This document shows positions 25,380-34,940 of a DNA stretch of 64,000 nt, piece after piece; position 1 is the stretch's first letter, and every line of letters begins with the position of its first letter. Source of the stretch: Phycisphaeraceae bacterium (GTDB lineage Bacteria > Planctomycetota > Phycisphaerae > Phycisphaerales > UBA1924); NCBI GenBank assembly GCA_015200025.1, contig CP054186.1, forward strand, positions 3,522,643 through 3,586,642, given 5' to 3'. The notes beneath the pieces were generated by a model. That model saw nothing but the letters and a program-made list of their open reading frames with translations. It did no database searches and was not told the origin of the DNA. The translations under genes were made by a program, and so were the position numbers.

Positions 25380-26455
25380 GCGGTGGTGGGGACGGGTTGG
25401 AGGGTGAGGTCCGCCAAGCGCCCGGTCCGGAGCAGCGGGCACGCGAGCCCGGCGATCATGGCGGCGTTATCGACGCAGAACGACATCGGGGGGATCAGGA
25501 GCGGCACGCCGCGGTCGCGGGCCAGGTCGGCGAGGGCGCGGCGCAGGGCGGAGTTCGCCGTCACCCCGCCCCCGGCGATCAGGCACCGGGGCGGGCGCCC
25601 TTCGCCGCGGAGGTGATCGAACGCGCGACCGAGTTTCAGGGTCACGGCCGCGCACGCGGCGCGCTGGAACGAGGCGGCGAGGTCGGCCCGTCGGCGTTCG
25701 GTCATGGGTGGTGGGGGGGTGTCGTCGCCGCGACGGGCCCGGCGTCCCGAGGGGTCCGGCACGCCGCGGGCCTCGTAGAGGAGGGCGGTTTTAAGCCCGC
25801 TGAAGGAGAAATCGAGCGAGCCCGGCGCGATGCGGCTGATGGGGAGGTCCGCGGCCCGGTCGTCGGCCCCGGGCGTAGAGGCGAGGCGGTCGAGGTTGGG
25901 CCCGCCGGGGTAGGGGAGCCCGAGCACCGTGGCCGCCTTGTCGAAAGCCTCGCCGAGGGCGTCGTCGATGGTGGCCCCGAGCCGGCGGGGTTCGAGCCAC
26001 GACGCCAGCTCGTAGATCGAGGTGTGCCCGCCGCTGACGACCAGCCCCAGGGCGGGGAAGTGGACCTCCGGGCCCGGCCCGTCGCGTTCCGCCAGCGAGG
26101 CCGCGTAGAGGTGGGCGTGGACGTGATCGACGGCGATCAGGGGCACGCCGAGCGACCAGGCCAGCGTCTTGGCGGCCGCCACGCCGACCAGGAGCGACCC
26201 GATGAGCCCCGGGCGGTGCCCCACGGCGACCGCGTCCACCCCGCCGGGCGCGATCCCCGCGGAAGTCAGCGCGTCTCGCACCACGGGGAGGATGGCGGTG
26301 GCGTGGGCGCGGCTGGCGAGCTCGGGGACGACCCCGGCGAAGGCCGCGTGGAGGGTGTGCTGCGACCACACCACCGACGATCGCACGCGCGACCCGTCCT
26401 CCACCACGGCGGCGGCCGTTTCGTCGCACGAGGTCTCGATCCCGAGGATCATCAT
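25373..26455 (-). CDS. tsaD: tRNA N6-threonylcarbamoyladenosine transferase TsaD
   Basis: A 360-residue ASKHA-fold enzyme (formerly Gcp) that transfers threonylcarbamoyl to A37 of ANN-decoding tRNAs together with TsaB and TsaE. The N-terminal phosphate loop ILGIETSCDETAAAVVEDG is nearly invariant. The metal ligands lie in DHVHAHLYAA, followed by LGLVVSGGHTSIYEL and the substrate region DDALGEAFDKAATVLGLPYP. A Pro/Arg-rich insertion (RRARRGDDTPPPPMTERRR) sits in the second half and is not part of the core. It is essential in most bacteria. It lies 31 bases downstream of the ctpA gene on the same strand. Confidence 0.95.
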   Translation of the reverse strand: MMILGIETSCDETAAAVVEDGSRVRSSVVWSQHTLHAAFAGVVPELASRAHATAILPVVRDALTSAGIAPGGVDAVAVGHRPGLIGSLLVGVAAAKTLAWSLGVPLIAVDHVHAHLYAASLAERDGPGPEVHFPALGLVVSGGHTSIYELASWLEPRRLGATIDDALGEAFDKAATVLGLPYPGGPNLDRLASTPGADDRAADLPISRIAPGSLDFSFSGLKTALLYEARGVPDPSGRRARRGDDTPPPPMTERRRADLAASFQRAACAAVTLKLGRAFDHLRGEGRPPRCLIAGGGVTANSALRRALADLARDRGVPLLIPPMSFCVDNAAMIAGLACPLLRTGRLADLTLQPVPTTAC

Positions 26456-26486
26456 GCCGGCGTCATCCCCGCGAGGTCACGCGGCG

Positions 26487-28166
26487 TCACTTGGGCGAGG
26501 CGTCCTGGTACGGCTTGACCTCGGCGTCGATCAGCCACCGTTCCAGGCTGTTGCCGGTGATCTCGAGCGTCGAGATCAGCCGCCCGTCTTTGTCGAAGAC
26601 CTGCACCTTGCCCCCGACGACGTCCACCTCGTCGGGCCAGAGGTCCTTGGGCTTGGTCGCCGCGTCGCCCAGGGCCCGCTCGAGCTCCTCGGCGCGGCGT
26701 TCGATGCGGATCATGTCGCGTGTGAGGCGGTCCCGCGTGGCGAAGAGCCGGGACAGCTCTTCCGCCGCCGCCTGGGTCATCGCGGGCGTGGCGCCGGCGT
26801 CGACCGGGGGCCACTGGCCGGTCGTGACCCGCGCCAGGACGGCCGCGTAGGCCGCTTCCAGTTGCGGGTCCTTGAGTTTCTTGACCAGATCGAGCCCCAT
26901 CGGCTCGGCGCCGGGGTTGGCGCCCTGCCCCGGGGCCCGCAGCACGTCCTCGTCCCGCCTCGCGCGGAGCATGTCCAGCGTCTGGGCGTCGGTGAGCGGG
27001 ACGAAATGCCCGGGCGAGGGGTCCACGCCCCACTGGAGCGACGCCCCCTTGCGGGTGAGGTTCCGGCCCGAGGGCAGGTAGTACGCCTGCTCGGTGATCT
27101 TGAGTTCGGCCGTCTTCTCGACGCCCCCCTCGCTCACGCGGATGTTGCGGACGGTCTGGACGGAGCCCTTGCCGAAGGTGCGCGTCCCGACGGCGACGGC
27201 GCGGTCGTTCTCGACGAGGGCCCCGGCGAGGATCTCGCTGGCCGAGGCCGATTGCCCGTTGATGAGGACGACGATCGGGAAGTCGGGGAGCGTTCCGGGC
27301 TCCGAGGCCCGTTCGATGCGCTCGGGGAAGGCCCGCCCGCGCGTCGAGACGATGACGCCGTCCTTGAGGAAGAAGTCCGCGATGGCGACGGCGTCCTGGA
27401 GGACGCCCCCGGGGTTGGAGCGCACGTCGAGGATCAGGCCGTTGAGACCGCCGCGGTCGGCCCCGACGGAGGCGAGCGCCTTGGCCACCTCGGCGGACGA
27501 TCGGGGGAGGAACTGCGTGATGCGGAGGTAGGCGATCTTGCGTTCGGGGTCGATCAAGAACCGCCACTCGTTGGGGTTCGCCGGGTCGCGGACGATGCCC
27601 TTGACCGCGCGGGTGTTGATGCGTTCGCGGACGATGGTGACCGGGAGGCGCTGCCCCCCGCGCTCGACGAGGATCGAGACCGGCGTCCCGGGCTGGCCCA
27701 TCAGGCGGCGGACGCACTCGTCGATCGAGAGCCCCAGCGTGCTCTGCCCCTCGATCTCGACGACCTTGTCCTCGGCCATCAGGCCCGCGCGGTAGGCGGG
27801 GCTGTCTTCCAGGGGCGAGACGATCGTCAGGTACCCCTCGGTGATGTTGACCTGCGCGCCGATGCCCACATACTCGCCCGTGAGGTCCTTGTTGAACTCC
27901 GCCGTGTCCGCCGGGGGGACGTAGACCGTGTACGGGTCGTCGAGGGCCTCGAGCATCCCCGTGATGGCCCCTTCCTGCATCTTGCGGACGGTCTCGGCGG
28001 AGATCTCCTCGGCGTAGGTCGCGGAGACGGCGGATTTCACGCTGATGATCGGATCGAAGAACGCGTAGTCGTTCGAACGCTGGACGAGCGCCAGCGTGCT
28101 CCCGAACGCCGCCACCCCCAGCACCACGACCAGCGACGCCTCGATAATCGCCCGACGGTTCGACAT
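26487..28166 (-). CDS. Carboxy-terminal processing protease (S41, CtpA/Prc type)
   Basis: A 559-residue periplasmic serine protease. One membrane anchor is near the N-terminus (AIIEASLVVVLGVAAFGSTL). A PDZ domain covers about residues 95-185 (GEYVGIGAQVNITEGYLTIV, DSPAYRAGLMAEDKVVEIEG). The S41 core has SNPGGVLQDAV, the nucleophile region NGQSASASEILAGAL (306-310) and the catalytic lysine region GTRTFGKGSVQ (K333). A helical C-terminal extension of roughly 150 residues (RDRLTRDMIRIERRAEELER) is longer than in CtpA. Start at ATG 28166 with GGAGG upstream; open frame before it lacks the anchor. It likely trims C-terminal tails of envelope proteins. Confidence 0.92.
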   Translation of the reverse strand: MSNRRAIIEASLVVVLGVAAFGSTLALVQRSNDYAFFDPIISVKSAVSATYAEEISAETVRKMQEGAITGMLEALDDPYTVYVPPADTAEFNKDLTGEYVGIGAQVNITEGYLTIVSPLEDSPAYRAGLMAEDKVVEIEGQSTLGLSIDECVRRLMGQPGTPVSILVERGGQRLPVTIVRERINTRAVKGIVRDPANPNEWRFLIDPERKIAYLRITQFLPRSSAEVAKALASVGADRGGLNGLILDVRSNPGGVLQDAVAIADFFLKDGVIVSTRGRAFPERIERASEPGTLPDFPIVVLINGQSASASEILAGALVENDRAVAVGTRTFGKGSVQTVRNIRVSEGGVEKTAELKITEQAYYLPSGRNLTRKGASLQWGVDPSPGHFVPLTDAQTLDMLRARRDEDVLRAPGQGANPGAEPMGLDLVKKLKDPQLEAAYAAVLARVTTGQWPPVDAGATPAMTQAAAEELSRLFATRDRLTRDMIRIERRAEELERALGDAATKPKDLWPDEVDVVGGKVQVFDKDGRLISTLEITGNSLERWLIDAEVKPYQDASPK

Positions 28167-28426
28167 GCACGCCCTCCGGAGTCTCCCGAGTGTACGGGGC
28201 GCCCGGGGCCCCGGTTTCGCCGTCGCTCCGCGCCGCGCCCGTCCGAAACCCCTGGGCCTATACTTCAAACGACATGCGCTAAGCACATGAACCCACGCCG
28301 ACCTTCCCCGCCCCCGCGGCTCGCACGCGGGACGCCGGCGATACCGCCCCGGCGGCGCATGATCGATCCACCACCAAACAATGTCCGCGGGCCCCGGCTC
28401 GGCCGGAGCCCCCACAAGGAACCCGT

Positions 28427-29875
28427 ATGCCGGTCCAGCACGAACGCTCCGAACTCGCCGTCCAATCCGAGCGCGCGGTGGTCGCCGCCGTCAGGCTCCC
28501 CGATTCCCGGTTCGACCGCGTCAATCCCTTCGGGGAGATCCGATCGCTCGCCGAGCAGGCGGGCGCCAACGTCGTGGGCGAACTGACGCAGAACCTGACC
28601 CGCCCTTTCCCGGCCACGTACATGGGCCCGGGCAAGGTGGAGGAACTCAAGGCCCTGTGCGAGGCCCTGGACGCCAAGACGATCATCTTCGACCACGACC
28701 TGACGCCCAAGCAGATCGGGAACATCGAGAAGGCCACGCTCCGCAAGGTCCTCGACCGCTCCGAGCTGATCCTGGACATTTTCGCCTCCCGCGCCACGAG
28801 CGCCGAGGCCAAGCTGCAGGTCGAGCTCGCCCAGCTCGAGTACACGTACCCGAGGCTCAAGGCCATGTGGTCGCACCTCGAGCGCATCACGGGTGGGATC
28901 GGCTCCCGCGGTCCGGGCGAGCAGCAGCTCGAGATCGACCGCCGCCTGGTCCAGTCCCGCAAGGACGACCTCAAGCGGGCCATCGCGGAGGTCCAGGACC
29001 GCAAGCGCCGCGAGGTGCAGCGTCGCAAGCTCGAGCACTTCACGGTCGGGGTGGTCGGGTACACCAACGCCGGGAAGTCCACGCTGTTCAACACCCTGAC
29101 CTCCGGGGGCGCGTACGCGGACGACCGCCTGTTCGCCACGCTGATGACGCGGACGCGGGAGTGGGACCTCGCCGGGGGTCTGACCGTGATGCTCTCGGAC
29201 ACCGTGGGGTTCGTGCGCGACCTGCCGCACAACCTGATCGCGGCCTTCCGCGCGACGCTGGAGGAGGCGACGCACGCGGACCTGCTGCTGATCGTCGTCG
29301 ACGTCTCGGACCCCGCCGCCCAGATGCAGCTCGACACCGTGACGTCGACCCTCGACGGGCTGATCGGCGAGGTCGCGGAGCGCGAGGCGCGGCTCAACCA
29401 GAAATACACGCCCCCGCCCCGGCTGCTCCTGCTCAACAAGGCCGACCGCCTGGCCGACAACCGCGATCTGCTGGTCTGGCAGCAACGGGACCCGTCGGCG
29501 ATCCCGATCTGCGCCCTGGACCCCGTTCGCGTGCCCGAGGCGGCCCACTCGCCCTACCGCGCGGGGATCGAGGCCGTGCGCCGCGCCGTGCTCGACGCGG
29601 CCCGGGGCGAGGTCGAAGCCCTCGACATCACGATCCCGCTGGCCGAGAGCAAGACGGTGCACCTGGTCGAGAACCGGGCCGAGGTCGTGGACCGCCGGTA
29701 CACCGACACCCACGTCACCCTCGCCGCCCGCATCGGCGCCAAGGTGCTCGCCCGTCTCCGCGCCGGGGGAGCCCGGTTCACGGTCGCCTCGCCCGACGGC
29801 GGCGAGGTCGTCCTTCCCGAGCCGGACGCCGGGCCCATCCGCCCCACGGGCTGGTCCAACGCCGCGCACGCGTAG
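28427..29875 (+). CDS. hflX: GTPase HflX
   Basis: A 482-residue ribosome-associated GTPase that splits stalled or heat-damaged 70S ribosomes. The HflX N-terminal domain is clear (VNPFGEIRSLAEQAGANVVG, TYMGPGKVEELK, IIFDHDLTPKQIGN, ILDIFASRATSAEAKLQVEL). The linker GGIGSRGPGEQQLEIDRR is followed by the G domain: G1 GYTNAGKST, G3 DTVGF, G4 NKAD. The C-terminus is longer than in the E. coli protein. AAGGA precedes the ATG at 28427. It diverges from the ctpA gene across 260 bases that include a possible TATACT -10 at 28259, without a matching -35. A G-rich tract follows the stop. Confidence 0.95.
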   Translation: MPVQHERSELAVQSERAVVAAVRLPDSRFDRVNPFGEIRSLAEQAGANVVGELTQNLTRPFPATYMGPGKVEELKALCEALDAKTIIFDHDLTPKQIGNIEKATLRKVLDRSELILDIFASRATSAEAKLQVELAQLEYTYPRLKAMWSHLERITGGIGSRGPGEQQLEIDRRLVQSRKDDLKRAIAEVQDRKRREVQRRKLEHFTVGVVGYTNAGKSTLFNTLTSGGAYADDRLFATLMTRTREWDLAGGLTVMLSDTVGFVRDLPHNLIAAFRATLEEATHADLLLIVVDVSDPAAQMQLDTVTSTLDGLIGEVAEREARLNQKYTPPPRLLLLNKADRLADNRDLLVWQQRDPSAIPICALDPVRVPEAAHSPYRAGIEAVRRAVLDAARGEVEALDITIPLAESKTVHLVENRAEVVDRRYTDTHVTLAARIGAKVLARLRAGGARFTVASPDGGEVVLPEPDAGPIRPTGWSNAAHA

Positions 29876-29900
29876 AACCGCCCAGCACCCGATGGTGAGT

Positions 29901-29938
29901 GGTGGGGGGTGGGGGGTGGGGGGGTGGGGGTGTGGGGG
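29901..29938 (+). repeat. Five-run G tract between convergent genes (possible G-quadruplex)
   Basis: Guanine runs of 6, 6, 7, 5 and 5 bases are separated by one to three bases, filling almost the whole gap between the hflX stop (29875) and the stop of the convergent prepilin-like gene (29939). Any four of the runs would meet the standard G-quadruplex pattern on the plus strand. It would lie in the 3' UTR of hflX mRNA. No conventional T-tailed hairpin is present here. Confidence 0.6.
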
Positions 29939-30709
29939 TTACCGAGCGCTGCGGTGGTAGAGCCCGTCGTCCCACCGTGCGAGGGCCGAGATCGCCTCCG
30001 CCGCGATCAGCCCGGCGTGCCCGTCGAAGAACACCGCGTGGGTCCCGCGTCCGTGCCGCGTGGGGAACACGCGGATCTCGCTGGCCGGGCCGGCGATGTG
30101 CCGCTCGTCCCACAGGTCGTACCACTGCGCGATGTCGATGTCCCTCGTCCCCGTGTACCACGTCCTCGCGTACGACCCGTCGCGGTCCTCCGCGAAATCG
30201 GTCAGGTAGACGATCTCGCCGGGCCTGGGGATCAGCGTCAGTTTCGTGAGCCCGCGCCGGAAACGGTCGTTCATGCGCCCGCGAACATCGAACCGCCCGG
30301 GGCCCACGAACGGCACCCCGTTCACCACGTACTGGATCGCGTGCCCGTCCATGTACCGCGACGGGCACCGGTAGTACCTCGCCCCCGCGAACCGATCGTC
30401 CGCGTCGAACCCCGTCGAGTACCGCGTGTCCACGAACGGCCTGAGCACGCTGGCCCACGGCGGGCGGTCCACCTCGCCGTTGCCCAGCGGCGCCACGCCC
30501 TCTCTCGGCACCAGGTCCTTGTATTGCCCGGCGTACAGCATCGCCGCCGCCCCGATCTGCTTCTGGTTCGAGAGGCACGCCACCGCACGCCCCGCCTCAC
30601 GCGCCCTCCCCAGCGTCGGCAACAACAGCCCGATCAACATCGCGATGATCGCGATCACCACCAACAACTCAATCAGAGTGAATCCCCGCGGGGCCCGTCC
30701 GGACGCCAT
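29939..30709 (-). CDS. Prepilin-type (H-X9-DG / DUF1559-like) pseudopilin
   Basis: A 256-residue protein with a class III prepilin signal: a short charged leader, then [20 protein letters not shown], with the processing glycine and Glu at +5. The remainder matches the large planctomycete family with an N-methylation motif and a globular C-terminal domain: [10 protein letters not shown]-like [20 protein letters not shown] after the helix and [17 protein letters not shown] near the end, the H...DGH pattern that names the family. Start at ATG 30709; the open frame continues upstream through unrelated sequence. Such proteins are multi-copy in these bacteria and are thought to be secreted or to form pseudopilin-like assemblies; the function is not established. 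Confidence 0.85.
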   Translation of the reverse strand: MASGRAPRGFTLIELLVVIAIIAMLIGLLLPTLGRAREAGRAVACLSNQKQIGAAAMLYAGQYKDLVPREGVAPLGNGEVDRPPWASVLRPFVDTRYSTGFDADDRFAGARYYRCPSRYMDGHAIQYVVNGVPFVGPGRFDVRGRMNDRFRRGLTKLTLIPRPGEIVYLTDFAEDRDGSYARTWYTGTRDIDIAQWYDLWDERHIAGPASEIRVFPTRHGRGTHAVFFDGHAGLIAAEAISALARWDDGLYHRSAR

Positions 30710-30888
30710 ACCACCCCAGTCTACCACCACGACGCCCCTGTACCCCTGATCACCCTCTCGCACGCTCCCAGACGCCCCCGGTCCCGGGCCGTATGAACCC
30801 AGAACCCCACCCCGGCCCCTCTTCGCCCGCCACTGGACTCCCGGCCCCAGCCCCCCGATACTTCCCCTCCCCGGCTCACCCCGGGCAC

Positions 30889-30960
30889 GCCACCTTAGCT
30901 CAGCGGTAGAGCGATGCTTTCGTAAAGCATAGGTCCAGGGTTCAAATCCCTGAGGTGGCT
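30889..30960 (+). tRNA. tRNA-Thr (anticodon CGT)
   Basis: A full cloverleaf of 72 bases: acceptor GCCACCT paired with AGGTGGC, D stem GCTC/GAGC, anticodon stem ATGCT/AGCAT with loop TTCGTAA (anticodon CGT at 30921-30923, reading ACG codons), and T arm CAGGG-TTCAAAT-CCCTG. The discriminator base is T and no CCA is encoded. A weak TGGACT-N17-GATACT pair at 30834-30862 could be its promoter. The gene lies antisense to the last 66 bases of the PhoD-like reading frame. Confidence 0.97.
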
Positions 30961-32094
30961 CTTTCCCCCCTTCGTCAGGCGCCCGCCCCACCCCGCCCCA
31001 CCCCGCCCCCCCCGCCCCCCCGGCCCCGCCGCGGGCTCCAACGCCGACCGCTCGACCCGCATCCGGTGCACGACCTTCCCCTCGTGGTCGAACCACCGGG
31101 CCGTCATCACGGCACGCTCCCCGATGCCCTCCACGTCCAGCACCATCGCGGTCTGCTCGACGCCGATATCCCAGACCAGGGCTTCGTCCGGGGCGTTGGC
31201 GGCGGCGATCACGCCTTGGGCCATCGGCGAGGTGATGAACTCGTGCATCGGGTACGGCACGCCCCAACGCCCCACCGGATGGACGAGCGCCCGGCTGCGG
31301 TGGATGTCGCCGCCCATCAGCACCACGCCGCCGATGGCCTCCTCCGCGATGAACCGCATCAGCGCCCCGCGTTCGTGCGGGTAGGCGCCCCAGTAGTCCT
31401 TTTTGTTGGGCCGGACAGCGTCGTTCCAGATCATCCCGCTCGCCAACACCTTGAACACCGCGTCGGAGGCCTTCAACTCCCGCCGGAGCCATTCCCATTG
31501 ACGCCGCCCGATCAGCGTCCGCGTCTCCGGGTCCGCGAACGAGGGCTCGGTGCCGGCGAACCACCGGGCGTCGATCAGGAACACGTCCACCGCCCCGACG
31601 CGGACCTTCGTGTAGATCCCCTCGCCGTCCTCGCCGAACGATGGGTTCCCGCCCGGGGTCCCCTCGGCGGGCGACATGGCCTCGACGAACGCGGCCCGGC
31701 TGTGCTCCTTGCCTATGAGCCGCCCGTCCGTGTCGTTGAGCCCGAAATCGTGATCGTCCCACGTCGCGTAATACGGCACCTCACGCCGCAGCGCCGCGAC
31801 CTCCGGCATGGCGAAAAACTCGCGGTACCGCCGGCGCTGCGTCTGCGGGTCCGTCGTGTCGATGTACGGGGTGTCACCCAGCGCAAAGAACGCGGCCGGC
31901 CTCGCCTCCCGGACGCGATCCCAGACGGGCTGGGTCTTGAACCTCGCGTCGCTCGCGCACGAGCCGAACGCGAGCCTCGTCACACCCTCTCCGGGCGGCC
32001 CGAGCCGCTCCACGGGCGGGGCCTCCGCCGCGGGCGGTGGGAACGACCCGAGGAGATAGGCGAACACGGCGATGAAACCGGCGGCGAAGCTCAT
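30895..32094 (-). CDS. PhoD-like metallophosphatase, 3' end antisense to tRNA-Thr
   Basis: A 399-residue exported phosphoesterase of the PhoD/alkaline phosphatase D type. A signal peptide ([20 protein letters not shown]) is followed by the metal-site motifs [34 protein letters not shown] and [11 protein letters not shown], which bind the catalytic metals. The conserved domain appears to end near [18 protein letters not shown]. After that come about 40 residues of Gly/Arg-rich sequence and then [20 protein letters not shown], which is simply the reverse complement of the tRNA-Thr gene in translation. There is no earlier stop in this frame. Either the gene truly runs through the tRNA, or a frameshift or sequence error in the C-rich run near 31000 hides the real stop. 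Confidence 0.85.
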   Translation of the reverse strand: MSFAAGFIAVFAYLLGSFPPPAAEAPPVERLGPPGEGVTRLAFGSCASDARFKTQPVWDRVREARPAAFFALGDTPYIDTTDPQTQRRRYREFFAMPEVAALRREVPYYATWDDHDFGLNDTDGRLIGKEHSRAAFVEAMSPAEGTPGGNPSFGEDGEGIYTKVRVGAVDVFLIDARWFAGTEPSFADPETRTLIGRRQWEWLRRELKASDAVFKVLASGMIWNDAVRPNKKDYWGAYPHERGALMRFIAEEAIGGVVLMGGDIHRSRALVHPVGRWGVPYPMHEFITSPMAQGVIAAANAPDEALVWDIGVEQTAMVLDVEGIGERAVMTARWFDHEGKVVHRMRVERSALEPAAGPGGRGGRGGAGWGGRLTKGGKSHLRDLNPGPMLYESIALPLS

Positions 32095-32183
32095 CGGGGC
32101 ATGGTAGTGTCTGTGCCGGCACGATTTATAAGAAAGACGCTAAACTGCTCGGGCCTCCCGAACGTGCCCGCACGTCCCTCACG

Positions 32184-33122
32184 ATGCTCCACCACGCCTT
32201 CCAGAACCGTGATTGGATCCCTACGGTGGTCCACGCCGCCTGGCTCGCCGCCGCCCTCCTGGCCGTTGCCTCGCTCGTGATCGTGCTCCTGCTGCGGTCC
32301 TGGGCCTCGGCCCGGCACGCCGTCGCCGTCGCACGCCTGGATCGTTCCCGCTGCCCCGCCTGCGATTACACCATCGACCGTGCCGCACAGGCCGCGTGCC
32401 CCGAGTGCGGCGTGCCGATCCCCCCGCCGGGCGGCTCGCCGGCCTTGCCTCCGAGGTCCCTCGCATGCCGGGCCGCCTCGGGCCTCGCCGCCGCGATGTT
32501 CGGGTCGTTCCTGGGCCTTTCGGCCCTGATCTCGTGGGGCGTGCCCGCCGCCTTCCACCCCGCCCATTACACGCTCATGATCCCGACCAACGACGACCCG
32601 GCCGTCCTGGGCACGCTGACACTCGCGCCTTCCGCCGGCGGTGTGGTGCGCTGGTCCGACGACGCCCGGGTTGTTTCGTTCCACCTCGACGCCGAGTACC
32701 GCCCGCCGATCGTCCCCGACGCCACGCCCGATGCCCGCGGCGTGCCGGTTCGCTGGACGCTGGACCGAGAGCCCGACGGGTCGCTCCGGTGGGCTGTCCA
32801 CGCCGACGGCCGGTCCGACGCCGGAACCGAGCCCGGGCCGTGGACCGCGGCGCTGCGTGAGCGGCTCGCCCCGCCCCTCGCGACGACCGCCGAGCGTCAC
32901 GGGCCGGACTTCCTCGCGTCGCTCTCCACGAAGCCGTCGTCCGGCTGGGCCCTGACCCCGCGCGGCGTGGCGTACGCCGCGATCGCCGCCGCCGCGGGCG
33001 CGTTGATCGGCCTCTCGGCGGTCAGAAGACTCTTCCCCACATCCCCAGGTTCGCCATGGGCCACAGCAGGTTCCAGCGGCCGATCGGGTCCGCCCGGACC
33101 GCCTCGATCGCCCGGCGTGTGA
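32184..33122 (+). CDS. Zinc-ribbon membrane protein, hypothetical
   Basis: A 312-residue protein with an N-terminal transmembrane helix (WLAAALLAVASLVIVLLL), then a CxxC pair repeated once (CPACDYTIDRAAQAACPECG), a zinc ribbon often seen in planctomycete membrane proteins. A second hydrophobic segment follows (ASGLAAAMFGSFLGLSALIS), then a soluble domain, and a third helix is near residue 280 (GVAYAAIAAAAGALIGLSAV). The C-terminal 30 residues are Pro/Ser/Gly-rich and overlap 101 bases of the convergent asnB gene, so the natural end of the conserved part may be near 33030. Function unknown. A possible promoter region around 32120-32150 is AT-richer than the surroundings. Confidence 0.65.
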   Translation: MLHHAFQNRDWIPTVVHAAWLAAALLAVASLVIVLLLRSWASARHAVAVARLDRSRCPACDYTIDRAAQAACPECGVPIPPPGGSPALPPRSLACRAASGLAAAMFGSFLGLSALISWGVPAAFHPAHYTLMIPTNDDPAVLGTLTLAPSAGGVVRWSDDARVVSFHLDAEYRPPIVPDATPDARGVPVRWTLDREPDGSLRWAVHADGRSDAGTEPGPWTAALRERLAPPLATTAERHGPDFLASLSTKPSSGWALTPRGVAYAAIAAAAGALIGLSAVRRLFPTSPGSPWATAGSSGRSGPPGPPRSPGV

Positions 33123-34884
33123 AGACCTCGCGCCCGAACGCCGACGATTCGATGTCGTCGAGCCGGTCGCCCGCCCAAGCCTGGAACGGCAGCGGGAAGC
33201 TCGCCTTGGCCCTCGCGCGGACCGACGCCGGCACGAGGTCGCGGAACACCCGCCTCAGGACGATCTTCGTCGCCGTCGGGTCCCCCTCGCGCGAGAGGTC
33301 GATCTTCTCGAACAGGGGCAGCGCATCGGCGACCTCGCACACCGCCGCGTCGGCCAGCGGCGTCCGCCCCTCGACCCCCTCGAGCATCATCGCCGTGTCC
33401 AGCCGCCTCAGCAGGCCCTCCAGGTTCACCCGCCGCAGGAGGAACTGGAACGTCTGCGCGATCTCCCGGTGCCCGAGCTCGCGCCGCATCTCGTCGGCCT
33501 CCTCGAACTCCCACTGGTACGCCTCGGCGATGGTGTCCGCCGCGTCCTCCCCCCGCGTCGCGTCCGGCCGGAGCACGTCGGAGAGGTCACCCAGCCCGAT
33601 CCACGTGTTCGCCGCGAGGTACGCCGTCCACCCCTGGACGCCCTCGCCCGCCGCCCCGCGCACCGCCGCCCGCAGCGCCAGGTCGTACCCGCCGAAGAGT
33701 TCGTCGGCGCCCTCGCCCGACAAGGCCACCACGTCCCCCCTCGACCGCAGCGCCCGAGCCACGGCGTTGATGGCCACTTCGTTGGGCGTGCTCAGCGGCG
33801 TCCCGAGGGACGACACCATCCACGCCCACCGCTCCCGGAACTCGCCCCGTGTCAGCACCGCCTCGTGGTGGTCCGACCCGATCAGGCCCGCCACCTCCCG
33901 CGCGTGGACGAAGTCCTCGCCACCCTCCGCGCCGGCGCAATACGTCGCCAGCTTCCCGTCCCCGCCCCCTTCCCCGCGCGACGCCAGCGTCGAGACGATC
34001 GTGCTATCGAGCCCGCCCGAGAGCAGCGCGCACAAAGGCACGTCCGACCGCAGGTGGCGCGTCACCGAATCCTCCACGGCCGCCCGCACCAGCCCGCCCA
34101 TCACCCCGGCATCATCCATCGCGACGAACCCCCGCACCCACCCACGCCGAACGCGGTCCTTCCACCAGTCCCGCTCGTCGATCTTCCCTCGGGCCTGGTC
34201 GATGACCAGCGCCCGCCCGGGCGTCAGCGTCCGGATGTCCCGGTAGAGTGTCCGCTCGCCCAGCGTCGTCCGGATCGTCGCGAGGTACCCGGCGACCACC
34301 GCCATGTCCGGACGCCGGGGCACCGCGGGGTGCTCGAGGATCGCCGACGCCTCGCTCGCGAAGATCACGTGCGAGACACCGCCGACCTCCCCGCTCCACC
34401 AGCACAGGGGCTTGATGCCCAGGGGGTCCCGCGCCAGCACCACCCGTTGGCGTTCCGTGTCCGCCACGGCCAGCGCGTACATCCCGCGGAACCGGTGCAG
34501 CGCCTCGACCCCCCAGGCCCAGAACGACGCCAGCACGGTCTCCGTGTCGCTCGCCGACCGGAAGACCCACCCGAGCGTCCCGAGCTCACGCCTCAGTTCC
34601 GCGTCGTTATAGAGCTCCCCGTTGTAGACCACCGCGAACCGCCCGGCGGCGCACGCCTGGGGGCCCGCGATTCCTGCGCCCGGGCCGCGCATCGGCTGCG
34701 CCCCGCCCTCGCCCGGGTCGATCACCGCCAGACGCCGGTGCGCCAGGACCACGCTCCCAAGGTCCAGGAGGCCCGCCCCGTCCGGGCCTCGGTGGGCGAG
34801 CCGGTCGCGCATGCGCTCCCAGAGCCTCGCGTCGCCCGCGGGCCGTTCGCCGTCCGGCGTGATCAGTCCGACAATCCCGCACAT
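33022..34884 (-). CDS. asnB: Asparagine synthetase (glutamine-hydrolysing)
   Basis: A 620-residue enzyme that makes asparagine from aspartate, glutamine and ATP. The glutaminase domain starts MCGIVGLITPDG with the catalytic Cys2, includes RLAHRGPDGAG, RRLAVID and VVYNGELYND, and ends near residue 215. The synthetase domain carries the PP-loop LLSGGLDSTIVS and the LSGEGADELFGGYD block. Both halves are complete and the length is usual. The start is ATG 34884; the open frame extends into the next gene without relevant sequence. Its 3' end overlaps the zinc-ribbon protein gene by 101 bases. A role in exopolysaccharide or peptide modification, as for some AsnB homologues, cannot be excluded. Confidence 0.93.
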   Translation of the reverse strand: MCGIVGLITPDGERPAGDARLWERMRDRLAHRGPDGAGLLDLGSVVLAHRRLAVIDPGEGGAQPMRGPGAGIAGPQACAAGRFAVVYNGELYNDAELRRELGTLGWVFRSASDTETVLASFWAWGVEALHRFRGMYALAVADTERQRVVLARDPLGIKPLCWWSGEVGGVSHVIFASEASAILEHPAVPRRPDMAVVAGYLATIRTTLGERTLYRDIRTLTPGRALVIDQARGKIDERDWWKDRVRRGWVRGFVAMDDAGVMGGLVRAAVEDSVTRHLRSDVPLCALLSGGLDSTIVSTLASRGEGGGDGKLATYCAGAEGGEDFVHAREVAGLIGSDHHEAVLTRGEFRERWAWMVSSLGTPLSTPNEVAINAVARALRSRGDVVALSGEGADELFGGYDLALRAAVRGAAGEGVQGWTAYLAANTWIGLGDLSDVLRPDATRGEDAADTIAEAYQWEFEEADEMRRELGHREIAQTFQFLLRRVNLEGLLRRLDTAMMLEGVEGRTPLADAAVCEVADALPLFEKIDLSREGDPTATKIVLRRVFRDLVPASVRARAKASFPLPFQAWAGDRLDDIESSAFGREVFTRRAIEAVRADPIGRWNLLWPMANLGMWGRVF

Positions 34885-34940
34885 CGCACGGTGTATCGGG
34901 CCCCGGGTCCCGACGGACGCAAGATTCGGGCGGGGGGCCC

